64,000 bases of DNA. It comes from Paracamarosporium sp. OC-R06-R3 (taxonomy: Eukaryota > Ascomycota > Dothideomycetes > Pleosporales > Didymosphaeriaceae). A program made the position numbers and the translations under genes. The notes below the pieces were generated by a model. It was not told the DNA's origin, made no database searches, and saw nothing but the letters and a program-made list of their open reading frames with translations. Within the stretch, counting starts at the first letter, position 1, and each line of letters begins with the position of its first letter. The stretch lies in the NCBI GenBank assembly GCA_019828545.1, contig JACVRA010000174.1, positions 62,001-126,000 on the forward strand, written 5' to 3'. Positions 61,983 through 64,000 of the stretch are shown in pieces.

Positions 61983-63555
61983 GCGGTTTTTGGGCATGGG
62001 TAACTTTGGAGGGTCCTGTATAGATTTTTACCAGAAAGAGACCGTGCCCGAAGACCGTGGGCTCGACTGACAGGCCTTCGGGAGTCATCAGCAGGTGGTG
62101 CTTACACATAACCACGCCTCGCATCTTTACTCCGGTCCACGTGGCTAAGATCCATCCATTGAAGATCCGAGAATCCGGGGTAAAAATTAGCGCGTATATG
62201 CGCAACTACCAGAACTGAACGTTGTTTACTGCAAGTATATAGGTGGCGCTACTTTTGTATGAGACGGCAACCTGCAGCCTCGTTGACGGTTGGACTGCGT
62301 GTGCTTATTGCTTGTTTCACGTATTCAACGTCCCGCGCATGCCGACTCGGGTAAGACAAGGACTCGGGAGTTCCCCATGACAGGGAAGCGGCGTGTACCA
62401 GATGCACAGCGGTGCACGGCAGCCACAGGCGGCGGCGCCACTGTGAGGCAGCCGAGGGCGTCGCCAATAGAGGAGCGCGGGGCGTAGCACCAGAATACAG
62501 GTTTTGGAGACGGTATCACGAACGGAAAGGAGTGGCGGGGATATGGCCGGGCTTGGAGGGGTGGTCATGGGTAGTTACAAGTGGCCTCTGTATGCTTAGG
62601 GTGCGCGCTTGCGTGTAGTGTTTGAAATTGATGATGGCTTTACGTGACTACGTCAGTCGGCATGTCGAGCAGGACGTCTCCTCCCTTTGTTTGTCAGCGG
62701 TCCGTCTCAGCTGCACGCGTCGAGGCTAGCAATGATGTGCATGGGCAGCGATATCGTCGTGCGGGGAACCGACGATAGCTGTGATGTTTGCATGATGGGG
62801 CATCGAGGAGCGCCAAGCGCGAATGGGACCCGTGGCAAGCAACTCCGAATGCTTGATATCTCCCGTCGACGGCTTGGGTGTTGACGGCCACAGGGGCGCC
62901 ACGGCGGCGGCAAGCGAGCGGCGGCAAAAGCAACGCAGCGGGCGTGTGAAACGCAAGATTGGTTGGCGTGGAGCAGCCCAGGGACGTCAGGGCGGCTGGC
63001 GAATGGCAGGCGGGCTGGCAAAGCGGTGCAGATTGCCTCGGATCGCCGCCGTGGGCCATGATAACGGCGTCACAGAGGCGAGAAGGCGAAAAGGGGGACT
63101 GGCACGGCGCTGGCTCACGGCGCTGGCTCCCGGCTATTAATAAAAAAGTCCGCCGTGGTGCGCGGAGGGCGAGGCATGCGGCTGCCCAGGACAAGACACA
63201 ACGCCGGCGTAGCGTGGATGGACTCGCGCAGGCTAGCAACGCCGAAACAACAAAAACACGGCGGCCGTCGCTCGGGCGCTCCTCACATCTGTCCGCGCAA
63301 ATTGCTCGTCCAGGAGTGCAATTCGCAATTATCCCTTTAGCAGTGACGCACCACGCACTACTCGCGTTAGGAGACACCCTTGGCCCGTGCCGGCTTCCTA
63401 ACTAAACTACAACAGGGCTCTTTCCTGGATCCTCTCCTGCTTGCCCTCGACCTCACCCGCACACAACCCTCCTCTCCCACACGCTCCTCTGCCGCGCACA
63501 TCCACCGCTCCCATCTGCAGCGCCGCCTGCCCGCCGCCCGCTGCACACCGCCGCC
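61983..63555. other. Long intergenic region, no gene seen
   Basis: G+C-rich. Overlapping frames on both strands at 62690-63405 (up to 227 codons) have no domain, signal peptide or splice structure and are taken as chance. The last part, CT-rich on the plus strand from about 63410, is a typical fungal leader region ahead of the SMI1 start. Confidence 0.4.
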
Positions 63556-64000
63556 ATGGCACAATCGTAAGCTCCCCTGGCAGAGCCTCCCCGGCCGCAC
63601 CGCTGACAGCGAGCAGCATAGCAGACTCGTGGAAGTCCTTCTGGCACACAATGACCTCGTACGACCGGCACGCCTCCCACAACTCGCCCTACCGCACCGG
63701 CAGGCACATCCCGCTGCCCCAGAGCCGCCATGCTCCCCTTACAAACGTTGCGACCACGGGCGCCGAATCCCGCGTCGACCTTTCCTCGCCCTACACCCAC
63801 GAAGAACCCGTCACCAGCAACGGCTTCATTGGCTCGCCCAAGGGCCCCCTCTCGCCCTCGTCGCCCTACTCTCCCGGCATGCGTTCCACCCTGAGCCGCC
63901 AAGCAACTGCCGACTCGGACACCTTTGATAAGGGCGCCAATGGCGAGATTCAGATGCGAGACTTCAACGAGGGCCTTCCTCCGGCCCCGCCCGTCGGCCA
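63556..64000 (+). CDS. SMI1: SMI1/KNR4 cell-wall assembly regulator (5' part, cut by window end)
   Basis: Start of the fungal SMI1/KNR4 protein, a regulator linking glucan synthesis, the cell-integrity MAP kinase Slt2 and calcineurin. Exon 1 is only 11 bases (63556-63566, M-A-Q-S with a Kozak-like GCCGCCATGG), followed by a 50-base intron with a CTGAC branch; exon 2 starts at 63617 and reads IADSWKSFWHTMTSYDRHA, SPYRTGRHIPLPQSRHAPL, and near the edge EIQMRDFNEGLPPAPPVG, the segment that in this family directly precedes the globular SMI1/KNR4 domain. The coding sequence runs off the window, so about 132 residues are seen and the domain itself is missing. Confidence 0.78.

Noticed and set aside
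62694..63405. 227- and 148-codon frames on opposite strands
   Set aside because: They overlap each other in G+C-rich DNA and show no recognisable motif; best explained by lack of stop codons at high G+C.

Overview
The window is chromosomal DNA of a filamentous ascomycete fungus, most likely a dothideomycete. Most genes carry short introns of about 45 to 140 bases with GT...AG borders and clear CTAAC/CTGAC-type branch sites. The proteins include fungal-restricted families (PBN1, promethin, DUF2841/AFUB_079030-like, DUF7580-like, SAC3 with an FG-like tail, SMI1/KNR4). There are no operons, phage, transposons, rRNA or CRISPR; I recognised no tRNA by eye. I joined exons by hand by matching reading phase across GT/AG sites; every multi-exon model is a reading of the sequence and not transcript-proven.

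Layout. 0.6-3.2 kb: a RhoGEF with a fungal STAND-like N-terminal region. 4.6-9.9 kb: a YCF1/MRP-type vacuolar ABC transporter (10 exons). 12.2-14.2 kb: a DUF2841 protein. 15.3-19.6 kb: the mRNA export factor SAC3. 22.1-25.5 kb: a divergent pair, an uncharacterised fungal protein and the SUMO E1 subunit AOS1. 26.0-28.9 kb: a divergent pair of ER proteins, PBN1 and a SARAF homologue. 29.1-33.5 kb: a BTB protein and an F-box protein. 34.2-36.5 kb: a copper amine oxidase. 38.4-39.8 kb: a methyltransferase fused to a GFA zinc domain. 40.1-40.5 kb: a small secreted six-cysteine protein. 42.4-44.0 kb: an uncharacterised coiled-coil protein. 44.3-46.6 kb: a divergent pair, a small membrane protein and a derlin. 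46.9-47.2 kb: a 93-residue Gly-rich protein. 47.8-50.3 kb: a divergent pair, RPA49 and a promethin-like lipid-droplet protein. 51.1-52.5 kb: a CorA-like transporter with apparent frameshifts. 52.9-59.5 kb: a 1,898-residue double-macrodomain protein. 59.9-62.0 kb: a divergent DUF7580-like protein. 63.6 kb to the end: the start of SMI1/KNR4.

Most of the window is housekeeping: nuclear export, SUMO, Pol I, ERAD, GPI anchors, lipid droplets and cell-wall signalling. The accessory flavour is at 38-41 kb (methyltransferase-GFA fusion, effector-like secreted protein) and above all at 51-62 kb. There the degraded-looking CorA gene lies next to the giant protein, which combines an N-terminal fungal helical region, C2H2-like fingers, two macrodomains, a winged-helix-like segment and a RanBP2-type zinc finger. 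It is transcribed away from a DUF7580-like gene across a 387-base gap. This resembles in outline the stacked macrodomains of animal PARP9/PARP14, but without a recognisable ADP-ribosyltransferase domain. It is the best candidate here for an undescribed ADP-ribose-reading or -erasing, possibly defence-related, system; that role is inference.
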